Shown: in pieces, positions 46,235-54,845 of the stretch
How positions within the stretch are numbered: the first letter of the stretch is position 1
Layout: each line of letters begins with the position of its first letter
Source: Stenotrophomonas sp. ATCM1_4
Lineage (GTDB): Bacteria > Pseudomonadota > Gammaproteobacteria > Xanthomonadales > Xanthomonadaceae
Reading direction: 5' to 3'
NCBI RefSeq assembly: GCF_004348115.1
Contig: NZ_QPFB01000001.1
Location: 3,860,028-3,924,027 of the forward strand
DNA: 64,000 bases
Notes under the pieces: model-generated
What the model was told of the DNA's origin: nothing
Seen by the model: the letters and a program-made list of their open reading frames with translations, nothing else
Database searches by the model: none
Program-made: the position numbers and the translations under genes

Positions 46235-49183
46235 TCAGGCCGCGTCACCCGGCTCGCCGAGCGCGGCGAGCAATGCCTCCAGCGCCATCGGCCGGCCCAG
46301 CAGGTAGCCCTGCACCTGGTCACAACCATGCGCGGCCAACCAGCGGTACTGCCCTTCGGTCTCCACGCCCTCGGCGATCACCGACAGGCCCATGCTGTGG
46401 CCCAGCGACAGCAGCGCACGGCAGATGGCGGCATTGCGCGGGTTGGTCTCCACGTCGGAGACGAAACTGCGGTCGATCTTCAGCGCGTCCAGCGGCAGGT
46501 GCTGCAGGTAGGACATCGACGAGAAGCCGGTGCCGAAGTCGTCCAGCGAGATGTGGATGCCCTTCTCGTGCAGGCGCTGCATGGTCTGCAGCGCCTGGGT
46601 CGGGTTGCGCATCAGGCTGCTCTCGGTCAGTTCCAGCTGCAACGCGCCGCGGCGCAGGCCGTACTCCTCCACCGCGTGGGTGAACTCGCCGGCCAGGTCG
46701 GTATTGAAGAACTGCACCGCCGACACGTTGACCGCGACCGACAGCTCGCCCCAGCCGGCATCGGCCAGCTGCCGCTGCGCCCGCGCCGCGGCGCGGGTGA
46801 CCCAGCGGCCGAGCGCGATGATCAGGCCAGTGTCCTCGCACAGCTGGATGAAGTCGCCGGGCGGGATGTAGCTGCCATCGGGCTGCGGCCAACGCAGCAG
46901 CGCCTCCAATGCCACCGGGCTGCCATCGGCGGCATGCCGGATTGGCTGGAAATGCAGCTCGAACTCGTCGCGGTCGATGGCCACGTGGATGCGCCCGGCC
47001 AACTGCAGGCGCTCGGTATAGCGGGTGGCCATGGCCTGGCTGAAGCGCGCCAGCGCCAACCCGCCTTCGCGAGCGGCATGGGCGGCCTGCGCCGCGCGGC
47101 CGATGACCTGCTCGGCCAGTTCGCCGTCGCGCGGGCAGCTGGCCACGCCGATGCGGGCCTCGAGCTGGTGGAAGGTGTCGCGGCCACGCACCGGTTCGGC
47201 CACCGCCGCCTGCAATACGTCCAGCGCCAGGGGCGCGGCCGCCGGGTCCAGGATGGCCAGGACGAAATCCTCGGCCGGCTGGTGCGCCAGCAGGCCATAG
47301 CGTGCGGCCAGCCCCCCCAGCCGCACCGACACCGCGCGCAGTGCGTCCTCGCCGGCTTCGCGGCCCAGCGTGTCGGTGATCATCTGCAGCCCGCGCAACT
47401 GCACGTGGGCGATGGTGTAGCCGCGCGCGCCGCCGTCCAGGCGCTCGCCCAGCGCGCGCACGGTCAACAGACCGGTACTGGAATGGTGGCTGGCCCGGTA
47501 CGCCAGCTCGTTCTCGAAGCGCAGCCGCTGGCTGACGTCCTCGGCCAGCACCAGGCAGGCCTTGCGCCCGGCGAAGTCCAGCAGCGCACTGTGGGCGACC
47601 ACCATGAAGCTGCTGCCGTCCTTGCGCAGATGGGCGCGCGCGATCAGCTGCTGCGGCGCACCACTGTTGATGCTGCGGATGGTCTGGCGCAGTTCGTCCC
47701 ATTCCTCGGGCGGGCGGATGTCCAGGATCGACATCCCCAGGAACTCCTCGCGGCTGTAGCCGTACTGGTCGATCGCGGCCTGGTTCACCTCCAGGAAGCG
47801 CAGGTTGACCATGTCGAAGATCCAGAACGGCGCCGGGTTGCGGTCGAACACCAGCCGGAACTGCCGCTCGGCTTCCTGCGCGCGGGCTTCCACGTGCACC
47901 CGCTCGCTGATGTCCACCACCGCGCCGGCCAGGTGCGCGGCGCCGCCGTTCGGGCCACGGACCTGGTCGCCACGCGCCGACAGCCAGCGGAACGAGCCAT
48001 CGGCCAACAGCAGCCGGAACGTGGCGTTGACCGCCCCCTGCCCTTCGCCGGCGGCATCGAGCACCTCGCGCAGCACCGCCACGTCCTCGCCATGCACGCG
48101 CGCGTACAGCGCCTGGAGGGTGGATGAACGTCCCTCCAGGCCCAGCATCTGCTGGGTCAGCGCCGACCAGTGCAGGGTCCGCCCGTCGCCACGGATCGAC
48201 CAGGTGCCGACCTTGCCCACTTCATGCGCCAGCGCCAGTTCGGCGGCGCCGGCCTGCAGTTCCTCGTTCAACTGCTGCTCGTGCGAGGCGCTGCGGCGCA
48301 GGCGCCCCATCAGGAAGCCGAAGCTGATCAGGTAGACCAGGTACAGGCCAGTGGCCGCGTACAGAAACACATACCAGCGCGCCATCACCTCACGGTAGGA
48401 CAGCGCGGTGTACAGGGTGAGCGGGTAGTCCAGCGGCACGCTCACCGCGGCGATGCGCTTCTGCCCGTCCGACGGGCTGTGGACCACCCCGCGCGGGACC
48501 ACCGAGGCCGACTGCGGCAGGATGATCATCGGCGACGGCAGCGTCCGCCCCACCAGGCCGGGGTCACGGCTGTGCGCCAGCAGCTGGCCATAACGGTTGC
48601 CGATGGACGCCACGCCATCGCGGCCCAGGTCCAGGCCGCTGACCACCTGCTGGAAGGTGCCCAGGCGTACCCGCGCCAGCAGCCACTGGCCGTTCTGCAT
48701 CGGCAGTGCCGTGCGCACCACCCAGTGCCCGCCCGGCAGTTCCTCCAGCGCGCCGATGTAGAGCTCGCCGCTGAGCAGCCGGTTCTGCGCGATCGTCCAG
48801 CTGTGCAGGGTGGGATCGCCCTGCCCCTGCGACAACGCCATGCCCTGGCCGTCCACCAGAGTGATCGAGGCCAGGTCGCGGTTGCGCGCCAGCACGCCCT
48901 GGATGTTGGCCTCCAGCAGCTGCACCGCCTTGTCCGGCACCTGCCGGTAGAACTCGCGGCCGTCGTTGGCGGTACCGCGCAGGGCGCGCTCCAGCGTGAC
49001 CAGTTGTGCCCGCATCAGGCGCTCGCTGCCCGAGGCCAGTGCCATGCTCTGCCGCTGCGCGCCTTCGATGCGGGTGCTGCGGTCGTTCCACAGCATCATC
49101 ACCAGCCCGACCGCCAGCAACACCGCCACCGCCGTGCCGGCGATGGCGATCACCCGCAACGGGTGCACGGCGCCCCGGCTCAC
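46235..49183 (-). CDS. Membrane PAS/GGDEF(degenerate)/EAL phosphodiesterase
   Basis: This protein of about 982 residues has two membrane helices (about 10-32 and 270-294) around a periplasmic sensor region of Cache type, two PAS domains (about 320-440 and 450-570), a GGDEF-like domain with PAEDF in place of GGDEF, and an EAL domain. The EAL domain keeps ALEALLRW, LELTESSL, LDDFGTGFSS, ALKIDRSFV and GYLLGRPM, so it is probably an active cyclic di-GMP phosphodiesterase while the GGDEF domain is not a cyclase. I chose the GTG at 49183 because third-position GC drops upstream of it. ATG 49273 and 49318 are alternatives. Confidence 0.88.
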   Translation of the reverse strand: MSRGAVHPLRVIAIAGTAVAVLLAVGLVMMLWNDRSTRIEGAQRQSMALASGSERLMRAQLVTLERALRGTANDGREFYRQVPDKAVQLLEANIQGVLARNRDLASITLVDGQGMALSQGQGDPTLHSWTIAQNRLLSGELYIGALEELPGGHWVVRTALPMQNGQWLLARVRLGTFQQVVSGLDLGRDGVASIGNRYGQLLAHSRDPGLVGRTLPSPMIILPQSASVVPRGVVHSPSDGQKRIAAVSVPLDYPLTLYTALSYREVMARWYVFLYAATGLYLVYLISFGFLMGRLRRSASHEQQLNEELQAGAAELALAHEVGKVGTWSIRGDGRTLHWSALTQQMLGLEGRSSTLQALYARVHGEDVAVLREVLDAAGEGQGAVNATFRLLLADGSFRWLSARGDQVRGPNGGAAHLAGAVVDISERVHVEARAQEAERQFRLVFDRNPAPFWIFDMVNLRFLEVNQAAIDQYGYSREEFLGMSILDIRPPEEWDELRQTIRSINSGAPQQLIARAHLRKDGSSFMVVAHSALLDFAGRKACLVLAEDVSQRLRFENELAYRASHHSSTGLLTVRALGERLDGGARGYTIAHVQLRGLQMITDTLGREAGEDALRAVSVRLGGLAARYGLLAHQPAEDFVLAILDPAAAPLALDVLQAAVAEPVRGRDTFHQLEARIGVASCPRDGELAEQVIGRAAQAAHAAREGGLALARFSQAMATRYTERLQLAGRIHVAIDRDEFELHFQPIRHAADGSPVALEALLRWPQPDGSYIPPGDFIQLCEDTGLIIALGRWVTRAAARAQRQLADAGWGELSVAVNVSAVQFFNTDLAGEFTHAVEEYGLRRGALQLELTESSLMRNPTQALQTMQRLHEKGIHISLDDFGTGFSSMSYLQHLPLDALKIDRSFVSDVETNPRNAAICRALLSLGHSMGLSVIAEGVETEGQYRWLAAHGCDQVQGYLLGRPMALEALLAALGEPGDAA

Positions 49184-49486
49184 GGAGACATCCAACGCAG
49201 CGGCAGTCGGCACACAGGTATCACGGGCATTCCAGGAAAGTTGGCGACGGGGGAGTCGGCAAGCGAACACCATTGACCGGTGGTCCCCTCGCAGCTGTTG
49301 TCTCCCCAGACACGGCATGCATCAAACGCACGACAGCATGCAGCACAACCACGGCGGCGTGAAGACGGGTTCACGATATTAAGCGGCACTTTGATACGGG
49401 TGGGTGATGCCAAGGGCCAGAATGGGCACTCCCGGTCACACTCCGCCCGCTCTAGACTTGGCGGTTTCACCGACACGGAATCTGCC

Positions 49487-51595
49487 ATGGTCCTGCAACG
49501 TTCCCTCCTGATGCTTGCCATCGGCGCTGCGCTCACGCTCAGCGGCTGCAACAAGGATGCCCCCCAGCCCGCGGCCGATGGCCAGGCACCGGCCGCGGCG
49601 GATGCGACGGCGGCGGCCAAGCCGCAGCTGGGCAGCTTCGGTTTCGATGCCGCCGGCATGGACCGTGCTGTCGCCGCCGGCGACAACTTCTTCGACTTCG
49701 CCAACGGCGAATGGGTCAAGCGCACCGAGATCCCGGCCGACCGCTCCAACTACGGCAGCTTCAACGTGATCGCCGAAAAGACCCTGGCCGACACCCGCGC
49801 GATCATGGAGGAAGCCGGCAAGGCCAGCGACGGCGAAGCCCGCAAGATCGGCGACTACTACGCCGCCTACATGGACGAAGCCGGCATCGAGGCGCGCGGC
49901 GCCGCGCCGGTGCAGCCGCAGCTGCAGGCCATTGCCGGCATCGCCGACAAGCAGGCCCTGGCCAAGGCTCTGGGCGGCACCCTGCGCGCCGACGTGGACC
50001 TGCTCAACGCCACCAACTTCTATACGCCGCACCTGTTTGGCGTATGGGTTTCGGTGGACCTGATGCAGCCGGACCGCAACGCGCCGTACCTGGTGCAGGG
50101 TGGCCTGGGCATGCCCGACCGCGACTTCTACCTGCAGGACGGCCGCATGGCCGAGCTGCGCAAGGTCTATGAAGGCTACGTGGCCCAGTTGCTGACGCTG
50201 TCCGGCGACACCGATGCCGCCGCCAAGGCCGCGCGCATCGTCGCCCTGGAAACCCGGATCGCCCGCGCCCACGCCACCCAGGAGGAGACCAACGACGTGC
50301 AGAAGGGCGCCAACGCTTGGAAGCAGGCCGACCTGGCCGCCAAGGCACCGGGCATGGACTGGGCGGCGTTCCTCGACGCGGCCGGCCTGTCGGCGCAGCA
50401 GGACTTCATCGTGTGGCAGCCCAAGGCCGTGGCCGGGCTGTCCCGGCTGGTGGCCAGCGAGCCGCTGGACACCTGGAAGGACTACCTGGCCTTCCACGCG
50501 CTGGACGAAGCCGCACCGTACCTGCCCAAGGCCTTCGCCGACGCCCACTTCGCCTTCCACGGCACCGCCATGAGCGGCACGCCGCAGCAGAGCGAGCGCT
50601 GGAAGCGCGCCGTGGGCCAGACCAACGACGCCATCGGCGAAGCGGTCGGCAAGATCTACGTCCAGCGCCACTTCGACCCGGCCACCAAGGCCCGTGCCGA
50701 CGAGATGGCCAGGAACATCATCGCCGCCTTCGCCAAGCGCATCGATGCGCTGGAATGGATGTCGCCGGAAACCAAGGCCCACGCCAAGGCCAAGGTCGCC
50801 GGGCTGAAGGTGGACATGGGCTACCCGAGCAAGTGGCGCGACTACAGCGCGCTGGAAGTCAAGCGTGACGACGCGCTGGGCAACGCGCAGCGCGCCTCGC
50901 TGTTCGAGTACCGGCGCAACCTCGCCAAGCTCGGCCAGCCGGTGGACCACAGCGAATGGGCGATGCTGCCGCAGACCATCAACGCGATGAACGTGCCGCT
51001 GGAAAACCGCCTGGTGTTCCCGGCAGCGATCCTGCAGGCGCCGTTCTTCGACGGTGCGGCCGATGACGCGATCAACTACGGCGCGATCGGCGCGGTGATC
51101 GGCCATGAGATCAGCCACGGCTTCGACAACGCCGGCGCCCTGTTCGACGAGACCGGCAAGCTGCACAACTGGTGGACGGCCGAGGATCTGAAGCAGTTCA
51201 ACGCCGCCGGCGATGCGCTGGCCGCCCAGTTCAACAGCTACGAGCCGTTCCCCGGCGTGCACGTCAACGGCCGCCTGACCCTGGGCGAGAACATCGCCGA
51301 CGTGGCCGGCCTGGCCACCGCCTACGACGCCTACCGGCTGTCGCTGCAGGGCAAGCAGGAACAGACGCTGGAAGGCTTCACCCCGGACCAGCGCTTCTTC
51401 CTGGGCTTTGCCCAGGCCTGGCGCAGCAAGGCCCGCGAGCAGGCACTGCGCAACTCGCTGCTGACCAACGTGCATGCGCCGGGCCAGTTCCGTGCGCTGA
51501 CCGTGCGCAACCTGGATGCGTGGTACCCGGCGTTCGAGGTCAAGGACGACCAGAAGCTGTACCTGGCCCCGGAAAAGCGGGTCAAGGTCTGGTAA
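49487..51595 (+). CDS. M13 (neprilysin/PepO-like) metallopeptidase lipoprotein
   Basis: This 702-residue protein has a lipoprotein signal (ALTLSGC, lipidated at Cys21) followed by an Ala/Pro linker and the M13 fold. NAGALFDETG follows the zinc motif VIGHEISHGFD (HExxH, about residue 540), and LGENIADVAGL supplies the third ligand. NAMNVPLENRLVFPAAILQ is the conserved substrate region. It probably degrades peptides at the periplasmic face. It is monocistronic with a strong hairpin downstream. Confidence 0.93.
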   Translation: MVLQRSLLMLAIGAALTLSGCNKDAPQPAADGQAPAAADATAAAKPQLGSFGFDAAGMDRAVAAGDNFFDFANGEWVKRTEIPADRSNYGSFNVIAEKTLADTRAIMEEAGKASDGEARKIGDYYAAYMDEAGIEARGAAPVQPQLQAIAGIADKQALAKALGGTLRADVDLLNATNFYTPHLFGVWVSVDLMQPDRNAPYLVQGGLGMPDRDFYLQDGRMAELRKVYEGYVAQLLTLSGDTDAAAKAARIVALETRIARAHATQEETNDVQKGANAWKQADLAAKAPGMDWAAFLDAAGLSAQQDFIVWQPKAVAGLSRLVASEPLDTWKDYLAFHALDEAAPYLPKAFADAHFAFHGTAMSGTPQQSERWKRAVGQTNDAIGEAVGKIYVQRHFDPATKARADEMARNIIAAFAKRIDALEWMSPETKAHAKAKVAGLKVDMGYPSKWRDYSALEVKRDDALGNAQRASLFEYRRNLAKLGQPVDHSEWAMLPQTINAMNVPLENRLVFPAAILQAPFFDGAADDAINYGAIGAVIGHEISHGFDNAGALFDETGKLHNWWTAEDLKQFNAAGDALAAQFNSYEPFPGVHVNGRLTLGENIADVAGLATAYDAYRLSLQGKQEQTLEGFTPDQRFFLGFAQAWRSKAREQALRNSLLTNVHAPGQFRALTVRNLDAWYPAFEVKDDQKLYLAPEKRVKVW

Positions 51596-51620
51596 CTGCC
51601 GGCTGGGTTTGAATGCGGTA

Positions 51621-51653
51621 CGAAGCACGGGCGCCTGAGGCGCCCGTGCTTCG
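51621..51653 (+). terminator. Terminator of the M13 peptidase gene
   Basis: A 15-bp perfect stem (CGAAGCACGGGCGCC / GGCGCCCGTGCTTCG, loop TGA) is followed by TTTACCC. It starts 25 bp after the stop. Confidence 0.85.
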
Positions 51654-51656
51654 TTT

Positions 51657-51785
51657 ACCCCTCCCCAGCCCTCCCCTTGGCTGCGCCAAAGGGAGGGGGC
51701 GGTTCCGCGTGGTCGGTCAGATCGCGGCGCACGCCGCCCTTGCCCCCTCCCTTTGGCGCAGCCAAGGGGAGGGTTGGGGAGGGGT
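51657..51785. repeat. 44-bp inverted repeat between convergent genes
   Basis: The arm at 51657-51700 is the reverse complement of 51742-51785 at 43 of 44 positions, with a 41-bp spacer. Each arm also contains a small internal dyad (CTCCCTTTGGC-type). It lies between the convergent M13 and MpaB-like genes. A partial copy is at 37508-37546. Confidence 0.85.
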
Positions 51786-51801
51786 CGCTTCTGCTTCTGC
51801 C

Positions 51802-52722
51802 CTAAGCCGGCCAGCGCATCAGGATCGCCGGGTCCTCCCCCACCCGCCGGCAGGCGCGCGTGGAGATGCCATCATCCAGGGCGATCCGGAACAGCGGCGC
51901 GACGCTGCGCAGCACGCGTGCGGCCACCACCGACTGCAGCTGCTGGCCGCGGCTGCGGCCCAGCAGGCGCGCCGCCCATTCCGGCAACAGCGCCGCGCCG
52001 GCGGCCAGGAACATGTCGCGTGACACCCCCGGCAGCGGCACCGGCAAGCGCACCGCACTGAGTACGTCCAGCACTTCGCGCGAGCGCTCGTCCATCCGCA
52101 GCTGCGGTTGCCGCGCGGCGAAGTACGCCTGCACCTGCGCCTCGCTGGCCGGCACATCACGTGCGCCCAGGGCCTCGGCCACGCGCCGGTATTCGTCGTA
52201 GTAGCGGTCGGCGATGGCCTGCGGTACGTCACGGCAGTAACGGCGGCAGCCTTCCAGAAAGCCATAGGCCTCGGTCACGTGCACCCAGGTCAGCAGCTCG
52301 GGATCCTCGGCGGTATACGCGCTGCCATCGGGCAACGTGCCGACCACCTGGGCGTGGATCTTCCGTACCCGCGCGATGAGCGCGTCCACCTCCGCCGCCG
52401 GCGCGTAACTGGTGCCGGCCACGAAACTGGTGGTGCGCCGCAACCGGCCGACCAGGTCCTGGCGGAAGTTGGAGTGGTCATAGACACCGGCCAGCGCACG
52501 CGGGTGCAGCAACTGCAGCATCAAGGCGCACAGCCCGCCGGCCAGCATGCCCGGGAACTCGGAATGAATACGCCAGGTGACGCTGCCCGGACCGAACCAG
52601 CCCGGGTCACCGGCTGGCACGTCGTAGTCCACGCCGTTCTGGTTGCGGGGGAAGGCATCAAGCACCCAGCGGCGGATCTGGGCGGTGGCAGCGGTGGAGA
52701 CACGTCGGGACAAGGGCAGCAT
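51802..52722 (-). CDS. MpaB-like oxygenase (DUF2236)
   Basis: This 306-residue protein resembles the MpaB/latex-clearing family: WFGPGSVTWRIHSEFPGMLAGGLCALMLQLLHPRALAGVYDHS, then LTWVHVTEAYGFLEG and a late YFAARQPQL. These proteins bind heme or related cofactors and act as oxygenases; the substrate here is unknown. ATG 52722 is the only start giving a family-like N-terminus; the longer frame lacks coding bias. It is convergent with the M13 gene. Confidence 0.75.
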   Translation of the reverse strand: MLPLSRRVSTAATAQIRRWVLDAFPRNQNGVDYDVPAGDPGWFGPGSVTWRIHSEFPGMLAGGLCALMLQLLHPRALAGVYDHSNFRQDLVGRLRRTTSFVAGTSYAPAAEVDALIARVRKIHAQVVGTLPDGSAYTAEDPELLTWVHVTEAYGFLEGCRRYCRDVPQAIADRYYDEYRRVAEALGARDVPASEAQVQAYFAARQPQLRMDERSREVLDVLSAVRLPVPLPGVSRDMFLAAGAALLPEWAARLLGRSRGQQLQSVVAARVLRSVAPLFRIALDDGISTRACRRVGEDPAILMRWPA

Positions 52723-53043
52723 GGCCGCTATCGTAGCCGGGCAGCCGCGCAACTGGCGTGTCCGACGCCGGTGACAGCCGCGTGGCAAGGCCCCCTGCCC
52801 GCCCGCGGACATGCCATGTGCGGGCGCAGCACGCCGACCGGATTTCAACTTCCGGCTCCATTACTTGCATCGTGGTGCGCTGCAAAAATCCGCCCCGCAG
52901 GCGGATCACCGCCGGTGGCCGGACGCGGAATCTTCGCGTTTTCCCCATTGCCAAGCGTGGTGAAAGTGCTAGAACTGGCCGTGCCTCACCGTTCCACGCT
53001 GCATCCGTCGCTCGTTCCAGATAGTTACTGCAAGGAGCTCACC
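52723..53043. other. 321-bp divergent intergenic region
   Basis: No gene is seen between the MpaB-like start and the gene at 53044. It contains a sigma-70-like promoter for the latter (see next entry) and an AT-enriched segment around 52850-52950. Short palindromes such as GACATGCCATGTGC near 52810 are present but not compelling. Confidence 0.5.
52948..52975 (+). promoter_or_regulatory. Candidate promoter of the gene at 53044
   Basis: TTGCCA (52948-52953) and TAGAAC (52970-52975) are separated by 16 bp. Transcription from about 52982 would give a 62-nt leader with AAGGAG at the ribosome binding site. Confidence 0.5.
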
Positions 53044-53646
53044 ATGATCGCGTTGTTCAAAGGTTTGGGGTTGTTGCTGCAAGACAACGAGCTGTACAAC
53101 AGCCCGTTCGAGAAACAGGTTGCACACTGGAAAGGGTTGAGCGACCAGCAGATCCGTGAGGAAGTGTCCTTGCTTGCCAAGGCCAAGTGCCAATGGCTGA
53201 TGGCCTCGATCGTGATCTGGCAGGCGTCCTCGCTGCTGATCCTTGGGCTGATCACCAACTATCTGTGGCGTGACGATTTCCATATCACCTTCACCCGCAT
53301 CGTGATCGTGCTGGGTTCGTGGGTGTCGATCCTGTTCGTGATCTGGTTCATGGCCAACATGTTCGACCACACCGCCGGCTTCGAGCGCTGGATGAAGGCC
53401 TTCAACAGCCGCGCCCGGATCAGCTCCGACGCCGACAGCGTCGACGACGTGGCCGAGGCACTGGACATGGCCAGGCATTATCCGGAGGTGCTGGATTACA
53501 AGCAGGCCGTCACCGCCAGCCGCGAACTGCGCCACGAGGACATCCGCATCATGCGCGAGCTGGGCCGCATGCGGCAGCACTCGCAACTGGTCGGCGAACT
53601 CAACCACATCGGCGACGACGGGCTGCGCCTGCAACCGGCGTTCTAG
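53044..53646 (+). CDS. Two-TM membrane protein of unknown function
   Basis: This 200-residue protein has two adjacent membrane helices at about residues 52-72 and 80-105, a conserved-looking N-terminal amphipathic start (MIALFKGLGLLLQDNELYNSPFEKQVAHWKGLSDQQIREEV), and a C-terminal cytoplasmic helical tail of about 90 residues. No known family was recognised. A good AAGGAG ribosome binding site and a promoter candidate show it is a real gene. It is monocistronic. Confidence 0.75.
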   Translation: MIALFKGLGLLLQDNELYNSPFEKQVAHWKGLSDQQIREEVSLLAKAKCQWLMASIVIWQASSLLILGLITNYLWRDDFHITFTRIVIVLGSWVSILFVIWFMANMFDHTAGFERWMKAFNSRARISSDADSVDDVAEALDMARHYPEVLDYKQAVTASRELRHEDIRIMRELGRMRQHSQLVGELNHIGDDGLRLQPAF

Positions 53647-53694
53647 CCCGCCCATGCCCGCGTCCTCCCGCCGGGACGACGCAACCTGCACCCC

Positions 53695-53719
53695 CATCGC
53701 CGCGCCCGTCGCGGCGATG
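53695..53719. terminator. Bidirectional hairpin between convergent genes
   Basis: CATCGCCGCG-CCCGT-CGCGGCGATG is a perfect 10-bp stem. It lies directly next to the stop codon of the gene at 53720 and 48 bp after the gene ending at 53646. Confidence 0.7.
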
Positions 53720-54049
53720 TCACTTGTGGATCGTCACCTGCTGCGCGAAGCCATCCGGCAGCCCGGTCATCTCGCGGGTGTAGCCCACCACCACGGCGAA
53801 ATCCATCAACGCCTCGCGGTTGCACACCTGGGCGCGTTGCCCGTCGGCGCACTGTTCGCGGTAGAGCTGGTAGAAGCAGCGACCGCTTTCACTCTGCAGG
53901 CACTGGAAGCGGGCCACGTCCTGCCGCACCGTGGTGCGGCTGAGCAGGCTGTGCTCGCCGCTGATGCGGGTGACCGAGGTCTGCCCCGGCGGCTCGCTGA
54001 AACCCAGCATCGACAACAGGCTGCCCAACAGCATGGTCAGGTAATGCAT
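53720..54049 (-). CDS. Small exported protein of unknown function
   Basis: This 109-residue protein begins with a hydrophobic segment (MHYLTMLLGSLLSMLGFSEP) that may be a signal or anchor, followed by a cysteine-containing domain (FQCLQSESGRCFYQLYREQCADGQRAQVCNREAL) with four cysteines. No known family was recognised. It is immediately downstream of the LytTR regulator on the same strand (22 bp) and could be part of that operon. Confidence 0.55.
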   Translation of the reverse strand: MHYLTMLLGSLLSMLGFSEPPGQTSVTRISGEHSLLSRTTVRQDVARFQCLQSESGRCFYQLYREQCADGQRAQVCNREALMDFAVVVGYTREMTGLPDGFAQQVTIHK

Positions 54050-54071
54050 GGCGATTCTCCTGGCAGCGGCG

Positions 54072-54845
54072 TTACATGCCGCGGAACAGACTCATGAAGG
54101 GTTGGCTGACCACCAGCGTCTCGCTGCGGTGCTTCAGGCGCAGCACGCCGCGGCCGGTATCCTCGCGGCTCACCGATGCCACCGCCTGCATGTTGACGAT
54201 GGTGGAGCGATGCACCTGGCGGAAGCGGTTGGGGTCCAGCGCCTCGGCCAGCTCGCGCAGCGAACTGCGCAGCAGCAGTTCCTCATCGGCGGTCACCACC
54301 GAGGTGTACTTGCTGTCGGCGCGGAAATACAGCACGTCCTCCAGCATCACCAGGCGGGTCTCGCGGCCGTTGCTGGCGGTGATCCAGGCCAGCGGCGGCG
54401 CCGCCTGTGGCGTGCTCGGTTGCTGCGCCAGCTGCCTGAGCAGGCGTTCCAGCAGGGTGGGATCCGGCAGCCCGGCCTGGCGTCGCGCCAGCACGCGCTG
54501 GCGGGTGGCCAGCAGGCGCTCGTCGGTGACCGGCTTGAGCAGGTAGTCCACCGCGCCCTGCTCGAACGCGGCGATGGCGTACTGGTCGTAGGCGGTGACG
54601 AACACCACCTGGGTCTGCGGGCTCACTGTCTGCAACGCGCGGGCGACGTCGATGCCGGTGACGCCGGGCATGCGGATGTCCAGGAAGGCCAGATCCGGTT
54701 GCTGGCTCTCCAGCGCTTCCAGGGCAGCCGCGCCGTCCTCGCACTCGGCCACCAGGTTCAACTCCGGCCACAGCCGCTGCAGTTGCCCGACCAGCGCCTG
54801 GCGCAGCAGCGGCTCGTCCTCGGCGATCAGGGCATCAAGACGCAT
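54072..54845 (-). CDS. LytTR-family response regulator
   Basis: This 257-residue protein has a receiver domain (residues 1-120, phosphorylated Asp56 in AFLDIRMPG, with Thr/Tyr and Lys in FVTAYDQYA and LLKPV). A LytTR DNA-binding domain (about 150-250, VLYFRADSKYTSVVTADEE and FRQVHRSTIVNMQAV) follows. It overlaps the partner kinase gene by 11 bp and is the output half of the pair. Confidence 0.94.
   Translation of the reverse strand: MRLDALIAEDEPLLRQALVGQLQRLWPELNLVAECEDGAAALEALESQQPDLAFLDIRMPGVTGIDVARALQTVSPQTQVVFVTAYDQYAIAAFEQGAVDYLLKPVTDERLLATRQRVLARRQAGLPDPTLLERLLRQLAQQPSTPQAAPPLAWITASNGRETRLVMLEDVLYFRADSKYTSVVTADEELLLRSSLRELAEALDPNRFRQVHRSTIVNMQAVASVSREDTGRGVLRLKHRSETLVVSQPFMSLFRGM

Noticed and set aside
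46328-48127. A 599-codon frame antisense to the EAL protein gene
   Set aside because: The EAL, PAS and other motifs are on the minus strand. The plus-strand translation has no recognisable domain.
49184-49318. The longer N-terminus of the EAL protein (starts at 49318 or 49273)
   Set aside because: The 45 codons upstream of the GTG at 49183 have far lower GC at third positions than the rest of the gene, and the first membrane helix begins soon after that GTG.
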